Of a stretch of DNA of 64,000 nucleotides, positions 28,472 through 37,168 are shown piece after piece. The translations under genes were made by a program, and so were the position numbers. The stretch comes from Porphyromonas vaginalis (lineage in GTDB: Bacteria; Bacteroidota; Bacteroidia; Bacteroidales; Porphyromonadaceae): NCBI RefSeq assembly GCF_958301595.1, contig NZ_CATQJU010000001.1:1550001-1614000 (forward strand), in the 5' to 3' direction. Each line of letters starts with the position of its first letter. Position 1 is the first letter of the stretch. The notes under the pieces were generated by a model, which was not told where the DNA came from, ran no database searches, and worked only from the letters and a program-made list of their open reading frames with translations.

Positions 28472-28509
28472 AAAACCCCACCATTGTACACTCACAATGG
28501 TGGGGTTTT
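28472..28509. terminator. Bidirectional terminator
   Basis: AAAACCCCACCATTGT (28472-28487) and ACAATGGTGGGGTTTT (28494-28509) form a perfect 16-bp stem with a 6-nt loop, between the convergent osmC-like and nrdJ genes. Confidence 0.9.
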
Positions 28510-28577
28510 GACGTTTAGAGCGGTTAGCTCGGGAAGCTTGTTAAGCACCCCTCAAGCTAGCTCTTAGCTTCTTCTGG

Positions 28578-31151
28578 CTAGCCACACTTTGAGGAGCCGC
28601 AGTTGGTGCAGATGAGGCAACCCTCCTGATAGACCAGCGTGTGCTGTCCGCAGTTAGAGCAGGCGGCAGATACGGCTGTACCGCTAGGAAGGTAGCTCTT
28701 GAGAGCGCGAGCCACACCGTTCTTCCAGGTGTTGATGCTCTCATCGTTGAGCTCCATGCCCTGGACAAGGTTGATGACCTGGTCTATCGGCATCTGGTAG
28801 CGGAGGACGCCTGAGATGAGCTTGGCGTAGTTCCAGTACTCGGGGTTGAACTTCGTGTCTAGACCCTCTACCGTGGTCTTGAAGCCACGCTTGTTGTGAA
28901 ACTGGAAGTCGTAGTGCTTCGTGCCATCCTCGTCGTAGCTGCGGATGATCTTACCCTTCGTCACGCTCTTGGGGAGCATGATACCCTCGTCATCGTCTGC
29001 GATACCTGTGAAGACCTCGTAAGGCTTACCGTCGAGCAAACCGACGAAGGCGATCCACTTCTCCTTATTGTTTTGGAAGCGTACGATGTCAGCCTCTAGA
29101 ACCTTGGGACGCTTGTGTACAGCCTGAGGCATAGATGTAGGCTCTACGGGGATCTCCGCAGCGGCCTCTTGCTCAGCCTTGGCTTGCTTCTCTTTCTTCT
29201 GCTGCTCCTCCGAGATGAGCACACCTGAGCGAGAGCCCTCACGGTATACGGTGCAGCCCTTGCAGCCAGCCTTCCACGCCTCAATGTAAAGCGTAGCCAC
29301 CATCTCCTGAGAGATGTCCGAGGGGAGGTTGATCGTCACGCTAATGCTGTGATCCACCCATTGCTGTATGCGACCCTGCATCTTGACTTTGGCGACCCAG
29401 TCCACATCGTTGGCGGTAGCCTTGTGATAGGGCGACTTAGCGACCAGCTCTTGTAGCTCTTCGTGCGAATAGTTCTTCTCGGAGTCGTAGCCGTTGGTCT
29501 TCATCCAGGTGAGGAAGTTGTGGTGGTAGACCGTGTACTCCTCAAAGGTGTCGCCCGTCTCGTCGGTGTAGTCCACCTTGACGTTCTTGTCATTAGGATT
29601 GACCTTGCGTCTGCGCTTGTAGACAGGCATGAAGACCGGCTCGATACCTGACGAAGTCTGCGTCATAAGGCTCGTCGAACCCGTAGGAGCGATGGTCAGC
29701 ATCGCTATATTACGACGGCCGAACTTCTTCATCTCCTCATAGAGCTTCGGATCAGCCTTGGCAACGCGCTGGATAAAGGGGTTGTCCTTCTCACGCTCTG
29801 TGTCATAGAGGTCAAAGGCTCCGCGCTCCTTAGCCAGCTCTACTGAACTTGCATAGGCTGATAGACAGAGCGTCTTCTGCACCTCCTCTGCAAAGCTGAT
29901 AGCCTCGTCCGAACCGTAGCGCATGCCCATAGCTGCGAGCATATCGCCCTCGGCCGTGATGCCGACGCCCGTACGACGTCCGAGGAGGGTCTTGCGCTTG
30001 ATCTTGCGCCATAGCTCACGCTCCGCTGCTTTGACCTCTTCGGTCTCTGTGTCTGAGGCGATCTTCATGAGGATCGCATCGATCTTCTCCGCCTCTAGGT
30101 CAATGATGTCGTCCATGATGCGGAGAGCCTTAGCAACATGCTCACGGAAGAGATCAAAGTCAAACGAAGCCTCTGCCGTAAAGGGGTTGCGCACGTAGCT
30201 GTAGAGGTTGATCGCCAGCAGACGGCAACTATCGTACGGGCAGAGAGGTATCTCACCGCAAGGGTTGGTCGAGATAGTCTTGAAGCCTAGATCAGCGTAG
30301 CAGTCGGGCACAGACTCACGGATGATCGTGTCCCAAAAGAGCACTCCAGGCTCAGCACTCCGCCAAGCGTTGTAGATGATCTTGTCCCACAGCTGGCGTG
30401 CCTGAATGGTGCGGGTGAACTTAGGCTCCTTCGAGTGTATAGGATAGGTCTGTACATACTCTTTGTCCTCCACGACTGCCTGCATAAAGGCATCGTCGAT
30501 GCGTACTGAGACGTTGGCACCTGTCACCTTACCCTCGGTCATCTTAGCGTCGATAAAGGACTCGCTGTCAGGGTGATTGATCGATACCGTGAGCATGAGC
30601 GCACCACGACGACCATCTTGCGCTACCTCACGCGTCGAGTTGGAGTAACGCTCCATAAAGGGCACCAAGCCCGTAGAGGTGAGGGCTGAGTTCTTGACGG
30701 GCGAACCCTTAGGACGGATGTGCGACAGGTCGTGTCCCACGCCACCACGGCGCTTCATCAGCTGTACCTGCTCCTCGTCGATGCGGATGATGCCACCATA
30801 TGAGTCTGGCTCACCATCTAGGCCGATGACAAAGCAGTTTGAGAGGGAGGCGATCTGGTAGTTATTGCCAATGCCGGTCATCGGGCTGCCCTGAGGCACG
30901 ATATAGCGGAAGTGATCCATCAGATCTATCAGCTCACTCTCAGAGAGCGGGTTGGGGTAGTTGTGCTCTATGCGGACCAGCTCCCGTGCTATGCGCTGAT
31001 GCATGTCACGAGGGGTCTGCTCGTAGATGTTGCCGTAGCTGTCCTTGAGGGCGTACTTGGTCACCCACACTTTGGCGGCCAGCTCGTCACCACCGAAGTA
31101 CTCTAACGTGGCTTGATAAGCCTCATCAAAGGAATATGTCTTTTGCTTCAC
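28578..31151 (-). CDS. nrdJ: Adenosylcobalamin-dependent (class II) ribonucleotide reductase
   Basis: 857 residues. The active-site region is clear: SLSNCFVIGL near 108, NPCGEIPLCPYDSCRL near 300, and APTGSTSLMTQTSSGIEP near 490. The C-terminus carries a Cys-rich zinc-finger-like tail (CSNCGQHTLVY, CTNCGSSKCG). Class II enzymes use adenosylcobalamin instead of a radical-generating subunit, and work with or without oxygen. No nrdA, nrdB or nrdD is nearby. It makes the cell's DNA precursor supply depend on B12. Confidence 0.95.
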   Translation of the reverse strand: MKQKTYSFDEAYQATLEYFGGDELAAKVWVTKYALKDSYGNIYEQTPRDMHQRIARELVRIEHNYPNPLSESELIDLMDHFRYIVPQGSPMTGIGNNYQIASLSNCFVIGLDGEPDSYGGIIRIDEEQVQLMKRRGGVGHDLSHIRPKGSPVKNSALTSTGLVPFMERYSNSTREVAQDGRRGALMLTVSINHPDSESFIDAKMTEGKVTGANVSVRIDDAFMQAVVEDKEYVQTYPIHSKEPKFTRTIQARQLWDKIIYNAWRSAEPGVLFWDTIIRESVPDCYADLGFKTISTNPCGEIPLCPYDSCRLLAINLYSYVRNPFTAEASFDFDLFREHVAKALRIMDDIIDLEAEKIDAILMKIASDTETEEVKAAERELWRKIKRKTLLGRRTGVGITAEGDMLAAMGMRYGSDEAISFAEEVQKTLCLSAYASSVELAKERGAFDLYDTEREKDNPFIQRVAKADPKLYEEMKKFGRRNIAMLTIAPTGSTSLMTQTSSGIEPVFMPVYKRRRKVNPNDKNVKVDYTDETGDTFEEYTVYHHNFLTWMKTNGYDSEKNYSHEELQELVAKSPYHKATANDVDWVAKVKMQGRIQQWVDHSISVTINLPSDISQEMVATLYIEAWKAGCKGCTVYREGSRSGVLISEEQQKKEKQAKAEQEAAAEIPVEPTSMPQAVHKRPKVLEADIVRFQNNKEKWIAFVGLLDGKPYEVFTGIADDDEGIMLPKSVTKGKIIRSYDEDGTKHYDFQFHNKRGFKTTVEGLDTKFNPEYWNYAKLISGVLRYQMPIDQVINLVQGMELNDESINTWKNGVARALKSYLPSGTAVSAACSNCGQHTLVYQEGCLICTNCGSSKCG

Positions 31152-31729
31152 TTGAATAAATGTATGAAGGGTTAGAAAAGTAAGTCTGTTCAGAAGTCAA
31201 ATTATAGAGAGACTAAATCTGACTTCGCGAAATTCTTTGCAATATTACAACCAATAATTGACGTGGGCAAATAAATCAACTGGAAAAACATCGATTGTTG
31301 AAAAGTTGTCCGAAATAAAATCGTATCTGTCTTATATAAAGCGGTATACGGAAAGGTTGTATATCGACAAGTTGACCATTTTGAAAACTTTCGTCGGTAT
31401 GAAGTTGTACAATGCTGGTGTAAATGGTTGACTCTCTGACCCAAGAGAGTCATTTCATTAGGGCATCTGGATCTTCCCCTCGAGATAATCTCGATCCAGC
31501 TCAGCCGTGTGATCGATTTCTCACGTGGGGATCCACCCGAGCGTCTACAGAGGGTTTAGCTTCACAGTTTAGCCTTTTCACTTCGTGGTTGCATTTTTAG
31601 GAACCTTTGCAACATTTCTATCTCATGCTCGTCTATCATATAGTAACGCCTACAGGGCTTATGACAATGCTGCTGTGGTACGATCTGAAATAGTTGTAGA
31701 CTAATTATTTATCAACCCGATATTCTTAT
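31152..31729. other. Intergenic region between divergent nrdJ and DUF4252 genes
   Basis: AT-rich, no gene. It holds hairpins GACTCTC...GAGAGTC (31430-31451) and CTGGATC...GATCCAG with an inner CGAGATAATCTCG (31467-31499), a lone palindromic-array-like unit around CACGTG (31515-31534), and several GTTGT/AAGTTGT repeats (31300-31410). No cobalamin-riboswitch core was found here. Confidence 0.5.
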
Positions 31730-32302
31730 ATGAAACGAATCTCTTTACCCCTGTTGTCTAAACTGGTTGCTATGCTACTGGTGCTGACCGTAACGCTAGG
31801 TGCTATGGCACAGACTAGCTCCTTCAAGTATGTAGATGCCAAGGCGCTACCCACGGCTGCGGATGGTGTGCAGATCTTCTCCTTCAATGAAAACATGCTG
31901 GATATGATCCCTATGGAGAGTATCACGAAGATGATCAAGGAAGATAGTAACTCCTCTGTCATGGCTAGCCTCAAGACGCTCCTCAAGAAGCTGAAGTCTT
32001 TCGACGTATACATCGCCTCAACGCCTGAGACTATCGACAAGCTGCAGAAGGCGTTTGCCCCGATGCTGACACCTGGACTGCATCGCTCTATCAAGCCACT
32101 GCTTACGGTCAACCAATCAGAAGATAATCTCAAGGTGCAGATCGTCTCTCGAGAGTCTGGCATCTGGTGCTGGCGCAAGTGTCCAGAGCTACTCATCTCT
32201 GTCCAGGATGGAGATGAGTACTATGTAGTCGGTCTGACGGGTGACTTTACTCCGAAGGACATCCAGAAGCTCGTCTCCTCAGCTTTTCCCTCAGACAAGT
32301 AA
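31730..32302 (+). CDS. DUF4252-like exported protein
   Basis: 190 residues. A signal peptide ends at TLGAMAQTS; no lipobox Cys follows. The C-terminal part (ELLISVQDGDEYYVVGLTGD) resembles DUF4252 proteins of Bacteroidetes, which are small periplasmic or envelope proteins of unknown role. It stands alone between divergent nrdJ and a convergent stress-protein gene. Confidence 0.7.
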   Translation: MKRISLPLLSKLVAMLLVLTVTLGAMAQTSSFKYVDAKALPTAADGVQIFSFNENMLDMIPMESITKMIKEDSNSSVMASLKTLLKKLKSFDVYIASTPETIDKLQKAFAPMLTPGLHRSIKPLLTVNQSEDNLKVQIVSRESGIWCWRKCPELLISVQDGDEYYVVGLTGDFTPKDIQKLVSSAFPSDK

Positions 32303-32309
32303 CCCAATC

Positions 32310-32483
32310 GAGACTGTTGCATAAAGGCGAATCGCTGTGTTGCTTTCGGGATTCGGCTTCGGTCACATACGTAGGTATGCTCCCTTCAGGCCTCACCCTC
32401 AGCGCCTTGCGCTTCATCCTTTCTGCAAAGTCTAGACAATCTTGCAAGCAAGATTGTGAGACTGTTGACTTTGCATCAGTATC
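32310..32483. repeat. Degenerate palindrome repeat pair (GAGACTGTTG family)
   Basis: GAGACTGTTGCATAAAG at 32310 and GAGACTGTTGACTTTGCA at 32458-32475 flank a 130-bp segment ending in a perfect hairpin CAATCTTGC-AA-GCAAGATTG (32437-32456). They are diverged copies of the hairpins at 57323 and 61994. No gene here. Confidence 0.5.
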
Positions 32484-32513
32484 CAATGCGTAGCGGCTGA
32501 TCCCGCCATATAA

Positions 32514-32552
32514 AGAGAACTCCGCAAGTCCACACAGACTTACGGAGCTCTT
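32514..32552. terminator. Bidirectional terminator-like hairpin
   Basis: AGAGAACTCCGCAAGTC pairs with GACTTACGGAGCTCT around CACACA, with T runs outside; it lies between convergent genes. Confidence 0.7.
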
Positions 32553-32585
32553 CTTGTAGTTGTTTATCTTTTAGCTAGGAGTGCT

Positions 32586-33770
32586 CTATTGTGATGAGTT
32601 GCTGTGCATCACGAGGATAGGCGTCCCTGCGTGAAAGAGCATACGTCGTGCCATCGTCGGATTGAAGAGCTTGGCGAGTACACGGCGCTTGTAGGTATTG
32701 ACCACGATGAGCTCGATTTGATGCTCTGTGACGAAATTATCAAGAGCGGCATATAGCTCACCCTCGCTAAGCTTGGTCCACTCGATATGCGCATTGGGGT
32801 ACTGCTGCTTATTGTACTCTTGTATAGCTTGTAGCTGTACGTCTCCCCACTTGCCCTCAGAGCGTGACACATTAAAGAGTCTATACTCAGGCTCTAGGGG
32901 AGCCATCAGCTGCATCATCTGATTAAAGAGTACCAAGTCTCTCTGGTCGAAACTGGTGGCTACGCCTACATGCTTGACCTGCATGAGGTCATCTATAGAG
33001 ACCCGCTCGGGTACGACCAGTACGGGAGCCTGTGCGCGATCAATGATCTCGGCTGCGACACTACCGACGATATAGTCACTATCTTCGGTCTTGCCTCGTG
33101 TACCCATGATGATGATGGCTGGGAGGTTGCGCTTAGCGTAGCGTAGTATCTCATCGGCTGGTATGCCGTCACGGATGGTGGTGCGGTAGGTGACCTCTGG
33201 GAGGGTCCCCTCAGCCATCTTGGCATCGATCTCCTTGGTCAGCTCGTTCATCTGCTGCTCAGCTCTTTTTGCCTCTTGTTGAGAAGCTGCTTGGATTTGA
33301 GGTAGGAGTGCCGTGAAGTCGCCATAGGGAAAGTTCATCTGTGGCAGCGTACCCGTATATATGTGCATGAGTAGTACGTGTAGCTGGCGGCGTGCTGCAA
33401 AGTGAAAGCCCAGCTTGACTATCTTGTCCGTATAGCTGCTGAAGTCGACAGGGATGAGGACATATCCTTTGTATGCAGCGACGTGAGCTGTATCTGGCGA
33501 TTCGTTAGCTAGCTCTGTCTTCTCCTGTAGGACATCGTATGCCTCGTCTAGATCCCACTTGAGATCCTCTATATAGGCTAGTGCCCGAGGTAGGTCACGC
33601 TCTGCGATGCGCACACGTACGCCCGTTGAGAAGACAGGCTGTACTGTATTTACGTTGTGTAGTGTAGCTGGTATCCCTTGGCTTTGGAGTAGGCTCTGGA
33701 GTATCTGCGCCTTCTCGTAGGTGTGTATAGCTACAGTCACCAGCTTGGACTGGTCTTTGTCTTGTGGCAT
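32586..33770 (-). CDS. Universal stress protein with N-terminal DUF2007-like domain
   Basis: 394 residues. Residues about 10-75 resemble the DUF2007 signal-transducing domain (VTVAIHTYEKAQILQSLLQS). Two UspA domains follow: the first (about 95-255) ends IIMGTRGKTEDSDYIVGSVA with the ATP-binding glycine motif, the second (about 265-390) is degenerate (LIVVNTYKRRVLAKLFNPT). Role in stress survival is inferred from the family. It is alone on the minus strand. Confidence 0.87.
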   Translation of the reverse strand: MPQDKDQSKLVTVAIHTYEKAQILQSLLQSQGIPATLHNVNTVQPVFSTGVRVRIAERDLPRALAYIEDLKWDLDEAYDVLQEKTELANESPDTAHVAAYKGYVLIPVDFSSYTDKIVKLGFHFAARRQLHVLLMHIYTGTLPQMNFPYGDFTALLPQIQAASQQEAKRAEQQMNELTKEIDAKMAEGTLPEVTYRTTIRDGIPADEILRYAKRNLPAIIIMGTRGKTEDSDYIVGSVAAEIIDRAQAPVLVVPERVSIDDLMQVKHVGVATSFDQRDLVLFNQMMQLMAPLEPEYRLFNVSRSEGKWGDVQLQAIQEYNKQQYPNAHIEWTKLSEGELYAALDNFVTEHQIELIVVNTYKRRVLAKLFNPTMARRMLFHAGTPILVMHSNSSQ

Positions 33771-33843
33771 AGATGTAGTGATAATGGTGAATATAAGCGG
33801 AGTGCCGATGAGTCACGACAATCCGATGATAAGGTCATAGAGG

Positions 33844-33875
33844 AGCAGTCAGTGACTGGTAGGCCACTGACTGCT
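33844..33875. terminator. Hairpin between HTH and stress-protein genes
   Basis: AGCAGTCAGTG (33844-33854) and CACTGACTGCT (33865-33875) form a perfect stem; a T-rich run follows on the plus strand only. Confidence 0.45.
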
Positions 33876-33890
33876 GACTGCTTTTCTTGC

Positions 33891-34151
33891 TTAGAGGACA
33901 GGCTCCTCTCCTATGATGGTACGTGCCTGATTGAGGATGGTGTTGTCATCGATGACCACGACCCCACCATCGGGACCTGCCTCGATGTGCACTCCTGCAC
34001 CACGGCCCTCCTCGTAGTTGGCTCCTCCGAAGTAGTTTCTGACAGTATCTACGCGGAGACCTAGCTGCTCTGCGATCTTGTGCATAGAGCCATCGGGTAG
34101 GCTATCCTTGATGCGACGCAGTTCGTTGAATGAGATTGTTTCCTTTGCCAT
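33891..34151 (-). CDS. Small HTH DNA-binding protein
   Basis: 86 residues. A short HTH-like region (LPDGSMHKIAEQLGLRVDTV, then RNYFGG) at about 18-45 is followed by a conserved Gly/Asp-rich beta tail (GPDGGVVVIDDNTI). This is a small conserved Bacteroidetes family annotated as DNA-binding; function unknown. It lies upstream of the universal stress gene on the same strand. Confidence 0.75.
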   Translation of the reverse strand: MAKETISFNELRRIKDSLPDGSMHKIAEQLGLRVDTVRNYFGGANYEEGRGAGVHIEAGPDGGVVVIDDNTILNQARTIIGEEPVL

Positions 34152-34246
34152 AACTGTATGTACTTAATGATTTGTATGTGTTTCTTTAATCCGCTACTAA
34201 CTTACAACATTTTTGCTACATGTGCAAGTAGTGCGAGAAGAAAGTA

Positions 34247-36193
34247 TCAATTGTCAGTATCGGAGAGAAACATGGAGATGGTTCCTCCGCTGGCTATCTG
34301 GCTGTGTTTGACCCAGTAGACGGTACGAGGTCGCCCTCCGATGGTGAGGTCTGAGATGTACTTATTGACTTGAGAGGCTCCCTGAGCTTTGATGGTGAGA
34401 TGACGCCCGCCACCCATATTGATATTGATCTCGTTGAAGGATGGCGCGACGATCGAGTACCCATTGATGCCAGGTGCTACAGGATATAAGCCCATCATGG
34501 CAAAGACGAGCGATGCACTGAGAGAGCCATAGTTGTCAGGACCAGGATAGCCGAAGGAGCCTACCCCAAAGAAGTAGTCGATGGTGTGGCGTACGAACTT
34601 CTGCGCATCGTGTGGACGACCCATCAGGTTGTAGGTAAAGAGGAAGGCGAAGAGGTCGGGGTTTACATTGAGCGAGTGTAGCGAACTGCTGAAGAGACTG
34701 TCTATATTGATCTGCCCCTCTGGTAGTAGTGCTGGAGTAGCATCGCTGGGATGCTCTAGGATCGATGCGACCTGCTGTGCCGTCAGCCGGCCTGGCTCTG
34801 GAGAGTAGGTGTCGCTGAGCTCGGCGTACTCTCTGGCGAGTGCGGTGTAGCCGATACTATTGGCGAGCTGTGAGAGACACCAGAGCTTGTAGCCCGATCG
34901 TCGCTCTGGGTCGGCATCGATGGCTATGCGTAGAGCTTCAAAGGCTTGCTTGATGTCTTGGTCGAGGAGCCCCTTGGCAAGAGCATCGGTCAGTAGGAAG
35001 AGGAGAGGCGACTCATCCGTGTAGACTACACTGCCTAGGTCGAGTGCCGCTAGAAGCCGTCCGCCAGAGTCTCGTACTGCACGTAGATACGACACGATGA
35101 TCTCCTCCATCATATCTGGCGCATGGAGCATCAGTAGGGGGTAGTTGGTCTCGTAGGTGTATCTTAGGTCATCTTGGCTGTACTGCGTGATCCCCTCATC
35201 GCTATGCACCGAGTCATCGATAGGCGAGTAGTATTGTCCATCTTCGGAGATGCTTACGGGCCATAGGTGCGAGCGGTACAGGGCAGTGTAAAACTTACGC
35301 ATGTTTACCTCTGTACCGCCAGAGACCTCCACTCGGCGCAGCGTCTTCTGCCACTCGTTGCGTGCCGCCTTGACCAGTGGCGAGTATTCGAAGCTCTGGA
35401 TCTGTGTGGTTAAGTTTCGCTTAGCTTGCTCGCAACTGATGAGCGATATGGCGTACTTGGCGACGATTCGCTTGTTTGGCTTCTGTAGCTGTAAGGTGAG
35501 GCGCTCATAGGTAGTGTCGCTGGGGGATATGCTACTCGTCATCTGCTCTATATTCGTATTGAGCTGCAGGTAGAGGTAGATGCGTGTCGGAGAGGTGCCG
35601 CCGTAAGCGACCTCAGCGGCGATGGCGTCATCGGCCACTTGCTCCCACGTAGTCGAGTCACGGCGGTCTATATATAAGGAGAGCTGATGCGTGTCACTGC
35701 CGTTGTAATCACGTGAGGAGAGATCGTAGAGACCACTCATAGAGGTGAGCGAAAAGTCCACATTGACCTGTAGTTCATCTAGGTATAGGTGGTAGCTGTA
35801 AGGGGTGATCTCCTGAAAGTCAAAGCTCAGCCTCCCCGAGGGGTCTTGATTCGTATGGGCACTCTCGGGGATTAGGTAGAAGAGCGGGCGGCCATCGATG
35901 TCTGGCGTGTAGAGTGGTAACCCCTTGATACGAGCCGACCGCAAGCTCTCCTTGAATGGAATGATGCGCAGTAGGCTATGCGGGAGCTGTACGATGGGAA
36001 ATATCTCCTCGCTATGCTCGGCATCCCATGTGCCTTGATGCACATCTACATAGTCTACGAGGAGGGGGGCAGAGCTGAAGACGCTCTCTCGGACTTTGCT
36101 ACAACCTGTGCTGAGGAGTAGTGGGAGCACCAGTAATGTGGTCAGGAGCGACTGTCGGGTCGTGTGAAAGGAGTAAGCGAGTCTCTGCTTCAT
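34247..36193 (-). CDS. GH92-like lipoprotein
   Basis: 648 residues. A lipoprotein signal peptide ends LLLSTGCSK. The fold-specific regions of glycoside hydrolase family 92 (alpha-mannosidases) are seen: FYTALYRSHLWPVSI and MMGLYPVAPGINGYSI. The usual catalytic segment GN[DE]DxGQ reads GPDNYGS, with Asn in place of the second acidic residue, so activity may be lost or altered. It overlaps the DUF721 gene by 4 bp. Confidence 0.85.
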   Translation of the reverse strand: MKQRLAYSFHTTRQSLLTTLLVLPLLLSTGCSKVRESVFSSAPLLVDYVDVHQGTWDAEHSEEIFPIVQLPHSLLRIIPFKESLRSARIKGLPLYTPDIDGRPLFYLIPESAHTNQDPSGRLSFDFQEITPYSYHLYLDELQVNVDFSLTSMSGLYDLSSRDYNGSDTHQLSLYIDRRDSTTWEQVADDAIAAEVAYGGTSPTRIYLYLQLNTNIEQMTSSISPSDTTYERLTLQLQKPNKRIVAKYAISLISCEQAKRNLTTQIQSFEYSPLVKAARNEWQKTLRRVEVSGGTEVNMRKFYTALYRSHLWPVSISEDGQYYSPIDDSVHSDEGITQYSQDDLRYTYETNYPLLMLHAPDMMEEIIVSYLRAVRDSGGRLLAALDLGSVVYTDESPLLFLLTDALAKGLLDQDIKQAFEALRIAIDADPERRSGYKLWCLSQLANSIGYTALAREYAELSDTYSPEPGRLTAQQVASILEHPSDATPALLPEGQINIDSLFSSSLHSLNVNPDLFAFLFTYNLMGRPHDAQKFVRHTIDYFFGVGSFGYPGPDNYGSLSASLVFAMMGLYPVAPGINGYSIVAPSFNEININMGGGRHLTIKAQGASQVNKYISDLTIGGRPRTVYWVKHSQIASGGTISMFLSDTDN

Positions 36194-36480
36194 CGGATTA
36201 TGATTTCGTCTATAAGGTCGTACTGTAGGTGCGCATTGATCTGCTCTATGAGCTGCTGCTGCGTGAGTCGTATCTCTTGTCTCAGGCTAGCTGAGGTGAT
36301 GCGCATCTGCAGTGTGTGGTCTGAGATCGATAGCTCACGTATCTGTCGTCTGAGCGGGTAGAAGCGTGTGCGCAGGTATTGGAGTGCCTTGAGCTCGAGG
36401 AGACCTTGGTCTACCTCTGGACTCTCGGAGAGCCAGGCTGATATGATTTCCCCTAGAGGCTTAGGATCTTTGCGCTGCAT
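36190..36480 (-). CDS. DUF721 (DciA-like) protein
   Basis: 96 residues. The pattern LGEIISAWLSE near the start and LQMRITSASLRQEIRLTQQQ in the middle fit the DUF721 family, which includes the DciA replication-helicase loader in other phyla. It overlaps the GH92-like gene by 4 bp. Whether it loads DnaB here is inference. Confidence 0.8.
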   Translation of the reverse strand: MQRKDPKPLGEIISAWLSESPEVDQGLLELKALQYLRTRFYPLRRQIRELSISDHTLQMRITSASLRQEIRLTQQQLIEQINAHLQYDLIDEIIIR

Positions 36481-36608
36481 GTGAGTGGTCTATCGTTTGC
36501 TAAGTGCAAATATAAGAAGAAAGCTAGAGATTAGACTTTAGAGGTTAGAAATTAGAGAGCGAAGGCTAAGTGGTTGAGATGACCGCTTAGCCTTCGCTCT
36601 CGTTTGTG

Positions 36609-36692
36609 TGCCCAGAGCCGGGATCGAACCGGCACAGGTTTAACCCCATCGGTGTTTGAGACCGACGCGTCTACCAATTCCGCCATCTGGGC
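36609..36692 (-). tRNA. tRNA-Leu (CAA)
   Basis: The minus strand folds as a complete cloverleaf: acceptor GCCCAGA/TCTGGGC, D-arm GGAATTGGTAGACGC, anticodon stem TCGGT/ACCGA with loop CTCAAAC (anticodon CAA), a long class II variable arm, and the T-arm GCCGGTTCGATCCCGGC. The discriminator is A; CCA is not encoded. A TACCTTTG -7 element lies just upstream (36722-36715). Confidence 0.95.
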
Positions 36693-36734
36693 GATGTCTC
36701 TCGCTAGACGATTGCAAAGGTACGAAAAAAGAAT

Positions 36735-37088
36735 TTAGAACCGCCAGTAGCGTAGGAAGGCGTATGGCTTCCTTCGCTGGCGGTACTCAGGGTCGTCCTG
36801 ATGGGCGTAAGCCTCCTGCTCGAAAGAGATAGAGCGGTAGGCACGCTCTGCATCGCGACAGATAGCGAAACGTACCAACCACTCTATGATATATATGAGG
36901 TAAAACGGGATCACCAGCAGCTCCACCATCTGACGGGTGTGGATACGCTCGTGACGTACGATGGTCTCCAGCCAAAGCGGGTCTGACTGATACCTATTGG
37001 GTAGATCCTTGCGAACGAAGATAACTCCGAAGAGGTTGATCGCTGAGAAGCCCCTAAAGGGGATCCATCTACTATGCACGATCTTCAT
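36735..37088 (-). CDS. Small membrane protein with HExxH motif
   Basis: 117 residues. HERIH at about residue 47 matches the zinc-protease HExxH motif, followed by a hydrophobic segment (VIPFYLIYIIEWLV) and a conserved SFEQEAYAHQ. It is a small Bacteroidetes family of unknown function; protease activity is only suggested by the motif. Single gene upstream of tRNA-Leu. Confidence 0.65.
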   Translation of the reverse strand: MKIVHSRWIPFRGFSAINLFGVIFVRKDLPNRYQSDPLWLETIVRHERIHTRQMVELLVIPFYLIYIIEWLVRFAICRDAERAYRSISFEQEAYAHQDDPEYRQRRKPYAFLRYWRF

Positions 37089-37168
37089 ACCGCTCCTCTG
37101 CTTGTATCGTTTGTTACCTCAGCGAGACGATGCGCTAGAGCCAGTGTGGTCGCTATGCGACTACTCGA

